Shown: positions 25,838 through 34,558 of the stretch, in pieces
Layout: each line of letters opens with the position of its first letter
How positions within the stretch are numbered: position 1 is the first letter of the stretch
Assembly (NCBI RefSeq): GCF_014640635.1
Contig: NZ_BMHI01000005.1
Coordinates: forward strand, 310,001-374,000
Length of the DNA: 64,000 bases
Direction: 5' to 3'
DNA from: Flexivirga endophytica
GTDB taxonomy: Bacteria > Actinomycetota > Actinomycetes > Actinomycetales > Dermatophilaceae
Notes under the pieces: generated by a model
Seen by the model: the letters and a program-made list of their open reading frames with translations, nothing else
Database searches by the model: none
Told to the model about the DNA's origin: nothing
Translations under genes and position numbers: made by a program

Positions 25838-27481
25838 GTGGTGACCAAGACCAATGGCCAGTGGGCGCTCGGAGAGCACGAACCGCTGAACCATAACGAG
25901 CAATTCAAGCGCGACGACGATGGTCTCAGTGTGCGAGCACGCATCGAGGAGACCTACTTCAAGGAGGGCTTCGCGTCGATCCCGGCTGACGACCTGCGCG
26001 GTCGGATGCGCTGGTGGGGTCTCTATACCCAGCGCCGGGAGGGCATCCCCGGAGGTCAGACCGCGACGTTGTCCCCCGAGGAGCTGGAAGCGCCCTACTT
26101 CATGATGCGGGTGCGGATCGACGGCGGCGTGCTGAGCACGGAGCAGTTGCGGGTCATCGCCGGGATCTCGCAGGACTTCGGTCGGGACACGGCCGACCTC
26201 ACTGACCGTCAGAACGTGCAGTTCCACTGGATCGAGATCGAGAACGTCCCCGAGATCTGGCGGCGCCTCGAGGCGGTCGGGCTGGAGACGACCGAGGCGT
26301 GCGGCGACTGCACCCGCGTCGTCATGGGTTCGCCCGTCGCGGGACTCAGCGTCGACGAGGTGCTGGATGTCTCGCCCGCGGTCGCCGAGATCAACCGGCA
26401 GTATGTCGGTGACCCGGACCTGTCCAACCTGCCGCGCAAGTTCAAGACGTCGATCGCCTGGTTGCCCGATGCGGCACCCGAGATCAACGACGTCTCGTTC
26501 GTCGGCGTGCAGCACCCCGAGCTCGGGCCGGGATTCGACCTGCTGGTCGGCGGCGGCCTGTCCACCAACCCGTTCCTCGCCGAGCGTCTCGGTGTCTTCG
26601 TGACCCTCGAGCAGCTGCCGGACGTCTGGGTCGCCGTCGTGCGGTTGTTCCGCGACTACGGATACCGACGCTCGCGGAATCGGGCACGGATGAAGTTCCT
26701 CGTTGCGGACTGGGGCGTCGCCAAGTACCGCGAGGTGCTCGAGAACGAATACCTCAAGGCGCCACTGCCGGACGGCCCGGCCGCTACGCTGCCGACGACG
26801 AAGATGGACCACGTCGGCGTCCACGACCAGCGGGGTGGCGGAAAGTACGTCGGGTTCACCGCGGTCGCGGGTCGGCTCAGCGGCACGAGTCTGGCCGCCG
26901 TGGCCGATGCCGCGGAAGCCGCCGGATCGCAGCGGGTGCGTCTGACGCCGTACCAGAAGCTGATCGTCGCCGATGTGCCGGACGAGGCCGTCGACGGTCT
27001 GATCGAGACCCTGAAACCCCTTGGGCTCAACGCGAATCCGACCCCCTGGCGGCGCAACCTGATGGCCTGCACCGGTGTCGAATACTGCAAGCTGGCGATC
27101 GTCGACACCAAGGAGCGTGCACACGCGCTGCTGCCGGATCTCGAGAAGCGGTTGGCCGACATCGACCCGGAGAATCCGATCTCGGTGCACCTCAACGGTT
27201 GTGCGAACTCCTGCGCCCGTGTCCAGGTCGCCGACATCGGGCTCAAGGGGCAGATCGTCACCGACGCGGACGGCAACCGGGTCGAGGGCTTCCAGGTGCA
27301 CCTCGGCGGCCGGCTCGGTCAGCAGGCGGACTTCGGGCGGAAACTGCGCGGTCACAAGGTCACGTCGGCGGAGCTCGGTGACTACATCGAGCGGGTCGCG
27401 CGCAACTACCTGGCCGGACGCACCGACCACGAGACCTTCTCGGACTGGGCGATCCGCGCCGACGAGGAAGTCCTTCGATGA
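25838..27481 (+). CDS. sir: ferredoxin-type assimilatory sulfite reductase
   Basis: A 547-residue cytosolic sirohaem enzyme reducing sulfite to sulfide with electrons from ferredoxin. It shows the two-fold nitrite/sulfite reductase repeat (TDRQNVQFHWIEIENVPEIW in the first half). The [4Fe-4S]-sirohaem ligands are Cys411 and Cys417 in ACTGVEYC and Cys455 and Cys459 in NGCANSC. A nitrite reductase is formally possible from sequence alone. The context, with cysH, cysC, cysD and cysN behind it, makes sulfite the substrate. The start GTG at 25838 (next in-frame GTG at 25841) is leaderless by promoter spacing. Its TGA overlaps the cysH ATG. Confidence 0.95.
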   Translation: MVTKTNGQWALGEHEPLNHNEQFKRDDDGLSVRARIEETYFKEGFASIPADDLRGRMRWWGLYTQRREGIPGGQTATLSPEELEAPYFMMRVRIDGGVLSTEQLRVIAGISQDFGRDTADLTDRQNVQFHWIEIENVPEIWRRLEAVGLETTEACGDCTRVVMGSPVAGLSVDEVLDVSPAVAEINRQYVGDPDLSNLPRKFKTSIAWLPDAAPEINDVSFVGVQHPELGPGFDLLVGGGLSTNPFLAERLGVFVTLEQLPDVWVAVVRLFRDYGYRRSRNRARMKFLVADWGVAKYREVLENEYLKAPLPDGPAATLPTTKMDHVGVHDQRGGGKYVGFTAVAGRLSGTSLAAVADAAEAAGSQRVRLTPYQKLIVADVPDEAVDGLIETLKPLGLNANPTPWRRNLMACTGVEYCKLAIVDTKERAHALLPDLEKRLADIDPENPISVHLNGCANSCARVQVADIGLKGQIVTDADGNRVEGFQVHLGGRLGQQADFGRKLRGHKVTSAELGDYIERVARNYLAGRTDHETFSDWAIRADEEVLR

Positions 27482-28170
27482 CGCTGAGTGAAACGCGGCT
27501 GCGTGAGCTCGCGGACGAAGGCGTTGCGACGCTTGCCGACTCGACGGCACAGGAAGTGCTGCAGTGGGCTGTCGACTCCGGCCTGCGGCTTGCGGTCGCC
27601 GGGTCCATGCAGGACACCGTGCTCGTGCACCTGGCGAGCGTCGTCCTGCCCGGGGTCGACGTGCTCTTCCTCGACACCGGTTATCACTTCGCCGAGACGT
27701 TGCAGACCCGTGACCGCGTCGCGGCGTCATACCGGGTGCACCTGCGGTCGATCACGCCGCGGCAGACCGTTCCCGAGCAGGACGCGGACTACGGCGTCGC
27801 ACTCCACGAGCGCGACCCCGACCTGTGCTGCGCGCTGCGCAAGACGCAGCCCCTGGACGAAGTGCTCGACGAATATGACGCATGGGCAACTGGATTGCGT
27901 CGTGTGGAGTCCGAGTCCCGCCGTGACACTCCCGTCGTCTCGTATGACGAGCGCAGGGACAAGATCAAGCTGGCGCCGCTCGCGGCGTGGAGCGACGACG
28001 ACGTCGCGGCATACATCGCACACCACGATCTGATCAGCAATCCCTTGTTGGCACAGGGCTATCCGTCGATCGGCTGTGGTCCCTGCACCCGCCGGGTGGC
28101 AGCCGGGGCCGACGCCAGGTCCGGGCGCTGGTCCGGCACCGACAAGGTCGAGTGCGGGATCCACCTGTGA
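27478..28170 (+). CDS. cysH: adenylyl-sulfate (APS) reductase, iron-sulfur type
   Basis: A 230-residue reductase producing sulfite with thioredoxin as donor. The PAPS-reductase/ATP-sulfurylase-like fold has VLFLDTGYHFAET and a C-terminal ECGIHL carrying the catalytic cysteine. The diagnostic iron-sulfur ligands Cys117-Cys118 (CCALRK) and Cys200/Cys203 (GCGPC) are present, as in bacterial APS reductases. PAPS-specific CysH enzymes lack the CC and CxxC pairs. So APS is the expected substrate, even though an APS kinase gene follows. The ATG overlaps the sir stop. Confidence 0.93.
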   Translation: MTLSETRLRELADEGVATLADSTAQEVLQWAVDSGLRLAVAGSMQDTVLVHLASVVLPGVDVLFLDTGYHFAETLQTRDRVAASYRVHLRSITPRQTVPEQDADYGVALHERDPDLCCALRKTQPLDEVLDEYDAWATGLRRVESESRRDTPVVSYDERRDKIKLAPLAAWSDDDVAAYIAHHDLISNPLLAQGYPSIGCGPCTRRVAAGADARSGRWSGTDKVECGIHL

Positions 28171-28187
28171 GCGGGAACGGAGAGACG

Positions 28188-28724
28188 ATGAGCGGTGCCA
28201 CCGTGTGGTTGACCGGCCTGTCCGGTGCCGGCAAGAGCACCATCGCCGAGGCACTCGCAGCCGAACTCGCCGACCGTGGTCACCGGGTGCAGATCCTGGA
28301 CGGTGACGAGTTGCGCACGAACCTGTCTGCGGGACTTGGCTTCTCGCGGGAGGACCGCAACACCCACGTGACCCGGGTCGGCTTCGTCGCCGAACTGCTC
28401 GCCCGCCACGGAGTGGTGGCACTGGTGCCGGTCATCGCGCCCTACGCAGATGCTCGCGATGCGGTGCGCGCACATCATGAGCAGCAAGGCACGCCATACC
28501 ACGAGGTCTATGTCGCCACCCCGCTGGACGAGTGCCAGCGGCGGGACGTCAAAGGCCTCTACGCCAAGGCTGCGGCCGGGGAGTTGACCGGCATGACCGG
28601 TGTCGACGATCCCTACGAGCCGCCGTCGCAGCCGGACCTGACCATCGACACCGAGCACGTGGACCTCGCCGACGCGGTGACCGTCGTCGGCACTCTGCTC
28701 AGCCCATTGAAGGAGTCAGCATGA
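28188..28724 (+). CDS. cysC: adenylylsulfate (APS) kinase
   Basis: A 178-residue P-loop kinase converting APS to PAPS. The Walker A is GLSGAGKS (residues 10-17). LDGDELRTNLSAGLGFSRED follows, then a Walker-B-like VALVPVIAPY and the lid VATPLDECQRRDVKGLYAKA. It is a stand-alone enzyme, not fused to CysN. ATG 28188 has GGAGAG just upstream, while an in-frame GTG at 28167 overlapping the cysH stop would add seven residues. Its TGA overlaps the cysD ATG. With an APS-type reductase in the same operon, its PAPS product may serve sulfation or act as a branch. Confidence 0.93.
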   Translation: MSGATVWLTGLSGAGKSTIAEALAAELADRGHRVQILDGDELRTNLSAGLGFSREDRNTHVTRVGFVAELLARHGVVALVPVIAPYADARDAVRAHHEQQGTPYHEVYVATPLDECQRRDVKGLYAKAAAGELTGMTGVDDPYEPPSQPDLTIDTEHVDLADAVTVVGTLLSPLKESA

Positions 28725-29635
28725 CGACTACTGCCTTGTCCGCGACGGACGTGTCGCTGCGCGAACTGGAGGCCGAGTCCATCGAGATCATCCGTGAGGT
28801 GATCGCCGAATTCGACCGTCCGGCACTGCTGTTCAGTGGTGGCAAGGACTCGGCGGTGCTGCTGCACCTCGCCCGCAAGGCGATCAGCCCGGCGCCGTTG
28901 CCGATCACCTTGCTGCACGTGGACACCGGTCACAACCTGCCCGAGGTGATCGAGTTCCGTGACCGAATCATCGCCGATGGTGGCCATCGACTCGTCGTCG
29001 CGGCGGTCGAGGAATGGCTGGCCGACGGCCGGCTCACCGAGCGTCCGGACGGCACCCGCAACCCGCTGCAGACGGTGCCACTGCTGGACACGATCGCCGG
29101 CGAGAAGTTCGACGCACTCCTCGGCGGTGCCCGCCGGGACGAGGACCGTGCACGTGCCAAGGAACGGATCTTCTCCGTGCGCGACTCCTTCGGTGGCTGG
29201 GACCCGCGCAAGCAGCGCCCGGAGCTGTGGCGCATCTACAACGGTCGGCACGCGCCCGGGGAGCACACCCGGGTCTTCCCCATTTCCAACTGGACCGAGC
29301 TGGACGTATGGCGCTACATCGAGGCCGAGAACGTCGCCCTGCCGAGCATCTACTACGCCCACCAGCGCGACGTCTTCCAGCGCGACGGCATGTGGCTCAC
29401 CCCGGGGCCATGGGGCGGACCGCGTGACGGGGAGACCTTGGAAACACTGAGTGTTCGCTACCGCACAGTCGGCGACGGCTCGTGTACCGGCGCGGTGCAG
29501 AGCACCGCGACGACCGTGACGGAGGTGATCGAGGAGATCTCGGTCAGCACCCTCACCGAGCGCGGCGCCACCAGGGCCGACGACCGACTGTCCGAGGCCG
29601 CCATGGAAGACCGTAAGCGGGAAGGCTACTTCTGA
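28721..29635 (+). CDS. cysD: sulfate adenylyltransferase subunit 2
   Basis: 304 residues. The catalytic ATP-pyrophosphatase subunit of ATP sulfurylase forms APS from sulfate and ATP, driven by GTP hydrolysis in CysN. The PP-loop is LLFSGGKDSAVLLHLA near residue 35, followed by LLHVDTGHNLPEVIEFRD, LLGGARRDEDRARAKER and FPISNWTELDVWRYIEAEN. The C-terminal segment ATRADDRLSEAAMEDRKREG is typical. The ATG overlaps the cysC stop (ATGA) and has GAAGGAG 6 nt upstream. It ends 2 nt before cysN. Confidence 0.97.
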   Translation: MTTTALSATDVSLRELEAESIEIIREVIAEFDRPALLFSGGKDSAVLLHLARKAISPAPLPITLLHVDTGHNLPEVIEFRDRIIADGGHRLVVAAVEEWLADGRLTERPDGTRNPLQTVPLLDTIAGEKFDALLGGARRDEDRARAKERIFSVRDSFGGWDPRKQRPELWRIYNGRHAPGEHTRVFPISNWTELDVWRYIEAENVALPSIYYAHQRDVFQRDGMWLTPGPWGGPRDGETLETLSVRYRTVGDGSCTGAVQSTATTVTEVIEEISVSTLTERGATRADDRLSEAAMEDRKREGYF

Positions 29636-29637
29636 GC

Positions 29638-30921
29638 ATGACCACCGAAACCACAATCACCGAGCGGGACCAGCTACGCCTGGTGATCGCCGGATCCGTC
29701 GACGACGGCAAGTCGACCCTGGTCGGCCGCCTGCTGCACGACACCAAGTCGATCCTCGCGGACCAGTTCGAGGCGACATTGCACGCGAGCCAGGGGCGCG
29801 GTGCGACGGAGTTCGACTTCGCGCTGCTGACCGACGGCCTGCGAGCCGAACGTGAGCAGGGCATCACCATCGATGTCGCCTATCGCTACTTCGCAACGCC
29901 ACGAAGGAATTTCGTCCTCGCGGACACCCCGGGGCATGTGCAGTACACCCGCAACACGGTGACCGGGGCATCGACCGCGGAGGCCGCGGTGGTGCTGGTC
30001 GACGTACGCAACGGCGTCTCCGCGCAGACACGTCGACACGCAGCGGTGCTGTCCTTGCTGCGGGTCCCGCAGGTGGTCTTCGCGATCAACAAGATGGACG
30101 CGGTGGACTGGTCCGAGGAGCGTTTCGCCGTGGTCGCCGACGACGTGCGAGCGGTCGCGGAACGCGTCGGTCTGGAGACGACCCACATCATCCCGATCAG
30201 CGCACTGACCGGCGAGAACGTCGCGTCGCCGGGGCCTGACTGGTATGCCGGACTGCCGCTGCTGGAAGTGCTCGAGACGCTGCCCGCTCGCGCCAACGCC
30301 GACAGCGAGCCGTTCCGGTTGCCGGTGCAGCTGGTGATCCGCCCCCGGACCACCGAGCACCCGGACTACCGGGGCCTGGCCGGTCGTGTCGCCTCCGGCA
30401 CCGTTCGGGTCGGTGAGACCGTCACGGCATTCCCGAGCGGCCGCAACTCCACGATCGTCGGGATCGACGGAGTGAGGGGCGAGCAGGAAGCTGCTACTAC
30501 CGGCGAGTCCGTCACCATCCGACTGGCCGACGAGCTCGACGTCGGGCGGGGCGAAGTGCTGACCACGGCACAACCGATCCGCACGACGCGCGAGCTCGAC
30601 TCCGTCCTGACCTGGCTCGACGAGCGCCCTCCGACTCCCCGGCAACGGGTCCTCGTGAAGGTCGGCACCCGGACGACACGTGCGTTGCTCGCAGCGCCGC
30701 ACGCCGTCTGGCACGTGGACGACCTGCAGTGGCAGGACAGCACAGATCCATTGCAGCTCAACGACATCGGCCGGATCCGGATCCAGCTCGCCGAACCGGT
30801 TGCAGTCGACGACTACGCACAACAGCGCGCGACCGGTGCCTTCGTCGTGATCGATCCGGACACCGGCGCCACCCTCGCAGCTGGATTGACCGGCTCCGAA
30901 CTCGGCGCACTCGCGCGCTGA
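29638..30921 (+). CDS. cysN: sulfate adenylyltransferase subunit 1 (GTPase)
   Basis: A 427-residue EF-Tu-like GTPase subunit of ATP sulfurylase. G1 GSVDDGKST (residues 19-27), the switch segment EREQGITIDVAYRYF, G3 ADTPGHVQYTRN and G4 NKMD are all intact, followed by two beta-barrel domains. There is no C-terminal APS kinase fusion, consistent with separate cysC. It starts 2 nt after cysD. The pair acts as a heterodimer with CysD. Confidence 0.96.
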   Translation: MTTETTITERDQLRLVIAGSVDDGKSTLVGRLLHDTKSILADQFEATLHASQGRGATEFDFALLTDGLRAEREQGITIDVAYRYFATPRRNFVLADTPGHVQYTRNTVTGASTAEAAVVLVDVRNGVSAQTRRHAAVLSLLRVPQVVFAINKMDAVDWSEERFAVVADDVRAVAERVGLETTHIIPISALTGENVASPGPDWYAGLPLLEVLETLPARANADSEPFRLPVQLVIRPRTTEHPDYRGLAGRVASGTVRVGETVTAFPSGRNSTIVGIDGVRGEQEAATTGESVTIRLADELDVGRGEVLTTAQPIRTTRELDSVLTWLDERPPTPRQRVLVKVGTRTTRALLAAPHAVWHVDDLQWQDSTDPLQLNDIGRIRIQLAEPVAVDDYAQQRATGAFVVIDPDTGATLAAGLTGSELGALAR

Positions 30922-30949
30922 ATCCCCTTCAACCACTAGGACTCATGAC

Positions 30950-32050
30950 ATGAAATCCAGTCGCAAGGTGGGCGTGCTCACCGTGCCAGTCATCGCTGCG
31001 CTCGCGATCGCGTCGCTCAGCGGCTGCTCACGGAGAGCGGACGCCGCAGACAAGTCGGCGCCGGCGACGAGCGGGGCAGGGACTGCTGCGTCCCAGTTGC
31101 GCCTCGGCTATTTCCCCAACGTCACCCATGCGGTGCCCGTGCTGGGGGTCGCCGACGGCGAATTCGCCAAGGAGCTCGGGAAGACCAAGCTGACCACCCA
31201 GACCTTCAATGCCGGGCCGGCCGCGACCGAGGCTCTGCTGGGTGGATCGGTCGACGCGGTCTATCTCGGCCCGAACCCCGCGATCAACGCTTTCGCCAAG
31301 ACCGGCGGCAAGGACGTGCGGATCGTCGCCGGCGGCGCTTCCGGTGGTGCCGCCCTGGTGGTCAAGCCGGGGATCCACTCCGTCAGCCAGCTGGCCGGAA
31401 AGACCATCGCCTCACCGCAATTGGCCAACACCCAGGACGTCGCCCTGAAGTACTTCCTGAAGCAGGAAGGCTTCACGGTCAACAAGAGCGGCGCCAAGAA
31501 CGTCAGTGTCGTGGCGCAGGACAACTCGCAGAGTCTCCAACTCTTCCGGCAGGGCCGGATCGACGGCGCCTGGTTGCCCGAGCCATGGGCCACCCGGCTG
31601 GTGAAGCAGGGCGGCGGGAAGGTCCTGGTCGACGAGAAGAGCCGGTGGCCGAAGGGCCGGTTCGTCACCACGAACCTGCTCGTCTCGACCAAATTCCTGG
31701 CCGAGCACCCGCAGACCGTCCGTGCACTGGTGGCCGGTCAGATCAAGACGGTGCAACGGATCAAGCAGGACCCCAGCGGATCCGCCAAGCAACTCGACGC
31801 CGCGCTCACCAAGCTGAACGGCAAGGCGTTGCCGGCCGGCGTGACGGCAGCGGCGCTGAAGAACCTCACCCCCGGCTGGAATCCGTATGCCGCGTCGTTG
31901 CAAGGCACCGCGGAGCACGCTGAGTCGGTCGGGCTGCTGAAGAAGACCGACCTGAAGGGCATCTACGACCTCTCGATCCTCAACAGTGTGCTGAAAAGCC
32001 AAGACTTGCAGACTGTTTCGGACGCAGGACTAGGTCAGGAGTCGAAATGA
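30950..32050 (+). CDS. ABC-transporter substrate-binding lipoprotein (sulfonate/taurine type)
   Basis: 366 residues. The signal peptide ends in LSGC (lipobox), so it is a lipid-anchored receptor. The SsuA/TauA/NrtA-like fold begins LRLGYFPNVTHAVPVLG, with GPNPAINAFAKTGG, ASPQLANTQDVALKYFLKQ and DGAWLPEPWATRLV. Location behind the sulfate reduction genes points to an oxidised sulfur ligand such as an alkanesulfonate or possibly sulfate. No sulfonatase (ssuD) gene is present in the operon, which leaves sulfate or a sulfonate handled elsewhere. The ATG at 30950 follows AGGA about 10 nt away. Its TGA overlaps the ATPase ATG. Confidence 0.88.
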   Translation: MKSSRKVGVLTVPVIAALAIASLSGCSRRADAADKSAPATSGAGTAASQLRLGYFPNVTHAVPVLGVADGEFAKELGKTKLTTQTFNAGPAATEALLGGSVDAVYLGPNPAINAFAKTGGKDVRIVAGGASGGAALVVKPGIHSVSQLAGKTIASPQLANTQDVALKYFLKQEGFTVNKSGAKNVSVVAQDNSQSLQLFRQGRIDGAWLPEPWATRLVKQGGGKVLVDEKSRWPKGRFVTTNLLVSTKFLAEHPQTVRALVAGQIKTVQRIKQDPSGSAKQLDAALTKLNGKALPAGVTAAALKNLTPGWNPYAASLQGTAEHAESVGLLKKTDLKGIYDLSILNSVLKSQDLQTVSDAGLGQESK

Positions 32051-32838
32051 CGAGCATACTGACACTCGAACGTCCCGAGCGGCAGGAGTCCTCGCGAGCC
32101 CGCGTGGAGATCCGCGGCGTCCGCAAGGAGTTCCGGCAACGCGACCAGGTGGTGACCGCGCTCGACGGTGTCGACCTGGACGTCGCGCCCGGAGAGTTCG
32201 TCACCGTCGTCGGCGCATCCGGCTGCGGGAAATCCACCCTGCTGCAGCTGATCGCCGGTCTGGACGAACCCACCTCGGGAACGGTGCGAGCCGTGGAGCG
32301 CCCTGCCCTGATGTTCCAGGAGTCGGCGCTCTTTCCGTGGCTGACAGCGCGAGGCAACATCGAGCTCGCGCTGAAGCTCGGCAGGACCCCGGCCGCCGAG
32401 CGTGCGGACCGCTGTCAGGAACTGCTCGACCTGGTGCGGCTGGGGTCGGCCGGCGAGCGGCGGGTGCACGAGCTGTCCGGTGGCCAGCGCCAGCGGATCG
32501 CGTTGGCGCGCAGTCTTGCCCAAGGTTCGCGGCTGCTGTTGATGGACGAGCCCTTCGCCGCTCTCGACGCGATCACCCGCGACGTGTTGCACGAGGAGTT
32601 GATGCAACTGTGGCAGGACACCGACCTCAGCGTCGTCTTCGTGACACACAACGTGCGTGAGGCGGTCCGGCTCGGCCAGCGGGTCGTGCTGCTCTCCTCG
32701 CGCCCGGGGCGGGTCCTGCGCACGTGGAACGTCGACCTGCCGAGTTCACGGTCGCTGGAGGACGTTTCGGTGATGGAGCTCGCCGCGGACATCACCAGCT
32801 CACTGCGAACGGAGATCAGCCGCCATGCCGGTGCGTGA
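32047..32838 (+). CDS. ABC-transporter ATPase (SsuB/TauB type)
   Basis: 263 residues. Walker A GASGCGKST, Q loop LMFQESALFPWL, signature LSGGQRQRIALARSLA, Walker B LLLMDEPFAALDA and the switch His in VFVTHNVREA are all present. It energises import with the neighbouring permease and binding protein. The ATG overlaps the stop of the binding-protein gene (ATGA), and its own end overlaps the permease start by 14 nt. Confidence 0.95.
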   Translation: MTSILTLERPERQESSRARVEIRGVRKEFRQRDQVVTALDGVDLDVAPGEFVTVVGASGCGKSTLLQLIAGLDEPTSGTVRAVERPALMFQESALFPWLTARGNIELALKLGRTPAAERADRCQELLDLVRLGSAGERRVHELSGGQRQRIALARSLAQGSRLLLMDEPFAALDAITRDVLHEELMQLWQDTDLSVVFVTHNVREAVRLGQRVVLLSSRPGRVLRTWNVDLPSSRSLEDVSVMELAADITSSLRTEISRHAGA

Positions 32839-33703
32839 GGACGACCGCGCCAAGGAGGACTTCGCGCGGATCAGCGACGGACTGGACGCACTGGAGGACA
32901 ACCGGCCGCCGCGTCGCCGCATCGATCCGGTCGCGATCGTCGCGCCGCTCGTGGTGGTCGCCGCGTTCATCGGCATCTGGCAGGCCGTGTGGGCACTCGC
33001 GATCAAACCGGAGTACGTCATACCGTCGCCGTCCACCGTCTGGCACCAGTTGTGGCAGATGGTGACCGACGGGACGGCCTGGGACGCAACCTGGACCAGC
33101 CTGCGGCGGGGTGTCGTCGGCTTCCTGCTGGCCCTGGTGATCGGGACGGCGCTCGGCCTGCTGGTCAGTCAGATCGCGTTCCTGCGCAAGGGATTCCGGC
33201 CGATCCTCTCGGCGCTGCAGTCGATGCCGTCGGTGGCGTGGGTGCCCTTCGCGGTGCTGCTGGTCGGGCTGAGCCCGTCGGCGATGTACTTCGTGATCCT
33301 GCTCGGTGCGGTGCCGTCCATCGCGAACGGCCTGATCGGTGGGCTGGACCAGACCCCACCGATCCTGCGTCGTGCGGGAACGGTGCTCGGTGCGCGCGGC
33401 CTGTCGCTCGTCCGCCACGTGCTGGTGCCCGCGGCACTGCCCACGTACCTGACCGGCCTCAAGCAGGGGTGGGCGTTCTCGTGGCGTTCGCTGATGGCGG
33501 CCGAGCTGATCGTGAATAGTCCGGAGCTCGGTGTCGGTCTCGGTCAGGTCATGCAGAACGGGCGCAACCTCAGCGACATGCCCACCGTGATCGCGGTCAT
33601 GGTGCTGATCCTGCTGGTCGGCGTCGTCGTCGAACTCGGTGTCTTCGCTCCGATCGAGCGCAAGATCCTGCGCGATCGAGGTCTGGCGCCGACCGGCGTC
33701 TGA
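32825..33703 (+). CDS. ABC-transporter permease (SsuC/TauC type)
   Basis: 292 residues with about six transmembrane helices and the EAA-type coupling loop in TVLGARGLSLVRHVLVPAAL. PSPSTVWHQLWQ near the N terminus and WAFSWRSLMAAELIV near the C terminus match the sulfonate/taurine/nitrate permease family. An N-terminal cytoplasmic extension of ~40 charged residues precedes the first helix. It is the last gene of the sulfur operon. The next gene is on the opposite strand, 1 nt away, with no obvious terminator between them. Confidence 0.93.
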   Translation: MPVREDDRAKEDFARISDGLDALEDNRPPRRRIDPVAIVAPLVVVAAFIGIWQAVWALAIKPEYVIPSPSTVWHQLWQMVTDGTAWDATWTSLRRGVVGFLLALVIGTALGLLVSQIAFLRKGFRPILSALQSMPSVAWVPFAVLLVGLSPSAMYFVILLGAVPSIANGLIGGLDQTPPILRRAGTVLGARGLSLVRHVLVPAALPTYLTGLKQGWAFSWRSLMAAELIVNSPELGVGLGQVMQNGRNLSDMPTVIAVMVLILLVGVVVELGVFAPIERKILRDRGLAPTGV

Positions 33704-33704
33704 C

Positions 33705-34118
33705 CTAATCGCCCAGCCTGGCCAGTCGGTCGAGCACGTCGCCCCAGCCCTGTCGCAGTCCCGCGCCGGTGTCGTCCGGCCGATCGATCCGGTGCGTGAC
33801 GGTGACCGACGTCCCGTCCCCGTCCGGCTGCAACTCGACCTGCACGCGGTCGGGGACCTCCTGGGTGTCTCCACCGATCCAGTGCCAGGTCATCTCCAGC
33901 CGGAGCGGCGCGTTCACGACGGTGAATTCGCCGCGCACACCGAAGCCCGCCGCCTTCGACTCGAAGAGATAGTGCCCGCCCACCTGCGGATCTATCTCGT
34001 ATGTCGTGTCCGGCAACTGCGGCCACCACCACGACGCGAGGCCCTCCCGGGTGGTCCAGGCACGCCATACGACATCGGGCGCGACGGCAACATGACGGTG
34101 CAACGAGAACTCGGGCAT
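33705..34118 (-). CDS. SRPBCC / AHSA1-domain protein
   Basis: A 137-residue START-like ligand-binding protein: EFSLHRHVAVAPDVVWRAWT at the start, GLASWWWPQLPDTTYEIDPQ, GGHYLFES, TWHWIGGD and a C-terminal GWGDVLDRLARL helix. AHSA1-like proteins paired with ArsR regulators are a frequent two-gene unit in actinobacteria; the ligand is unknown. The ATG overlaps the ArsR stop (ATGA), so both are co-translated. It ends head-on 1 nt from the ABC permease. Confidence 0.9.
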   Translation of the reverse strand: MPEFSLHRHVAVAPDVVWRAWTTREGLASWWWPQLPDTTYEIDPQVGGHYLFESKAAGFGVRGEFTVVNAPLRLEMTWHWIGGDTQEVPDRVQVELQPDGDGTSVTVTHRIDRPDDTGAGLRQGWGDVLDRLARLGD

Positions 34119-34432
34119 CACTTCTCCAGACTGTTGGCCAACGAATCGAGCTGATCGGTCCAGAAGGACTGCAAACGCAGCAGATAGTCCGCTGCCGCGT
34201 CGGTGGAGCCGGGGACAGCCGAACACCACACGGTGCGGCCGACCTTCGTCCGCCGCAGCAGGCCGGCGTCCTCCAGCACTTGCAGGTGCTTGCGCATCCC
34301 GGGGAGGCTGATCGGCGCGCAGGAGCGTTGCAGCTGCGACGTGGACCGCACGGCCCGTCCGCACTCGGTCATGACCCGCATGCGGGTCGGGTGCCCGAGC
34401 GCGGCGAACACATCCGCCATTTGCTGAACCAT
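34118..34432 (-). CDS. ArsR-family transcriptional regulator
   Basis: A 104-residue winged-helix repressor: VFAALGHPTRMRVMTECGRA (first helices), the recognition helix around PGMRKHLQVLEDAGLL, and the wing RRTKVGRTVWC. It carries no CXC metal-binding motif, so it is of the non-metal type that partners AHSA1 proteins. ATG 34432 is 7 nt after AATACT and hence leaderless; a second ATG at 34420 is possible. An inverted repeat covers the start codon, suggesting autorepression. It forms a coupled unit with the AHSA1 gene. Confidence 0.88.
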   Translation of the reverse strand: MVQQMADVFAALGHPTRMRVMTECGRAVRSTSQLQRSCAPISLPGMRKHLQVLEDAGLLRRTKVGRTVWCSAVPGSTDAAADYLLRLQSFWTDQLDSLANSLEK

Positions 34433-34440
34433 AAGGTTCA
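34425..34440. promoter_or_regulatory. candidate ArsR operator over the start codon
   Basis: TGAACC - ATAA - GGTTCA, a 6-bp inverted repeat lying across the predicted transcription start and ATG of the arsR-like gene. Confidence 0.45.
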
Positions 34441-34445
34441 GTATT
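34440..34445 (-). promoter_or_regulatory. -10 box, leaderless start of the arsR-like gene
   Basis: On the minus strand AATACT, 7 nt, then ATG at 34432. Confidence 0.4.
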
Positions 34446-34515
34446 GGGTATGGCGCCCGCTGTCGCAAGGGCCGGGCGCGTGTCGCGCTCGCCCGGGAGC
34501 GCTCTCGGCGCACGG

Positions 34516-34521
34516 TAGGGT
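34516..34521 (+). promoter_or_regulatory. candidate -10 box for rimP-nusA
   Basis: TAGGGT 37 nt before the rimP ATG, giving a leader of about 30 nt; no clear -35. Confidence 0.35.
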
Positions 34522-34558
34522 GATCACTCCACTCGAGAACAGCAGGAGCGCGTCAGGA

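Noticed and set aside
25829-27730. A 633-codon minus-strand open frame opposite sir.
   Set aside because: Fully antisense to sulfite reductase, Arg/Asp/Val-biased composition, no motif.
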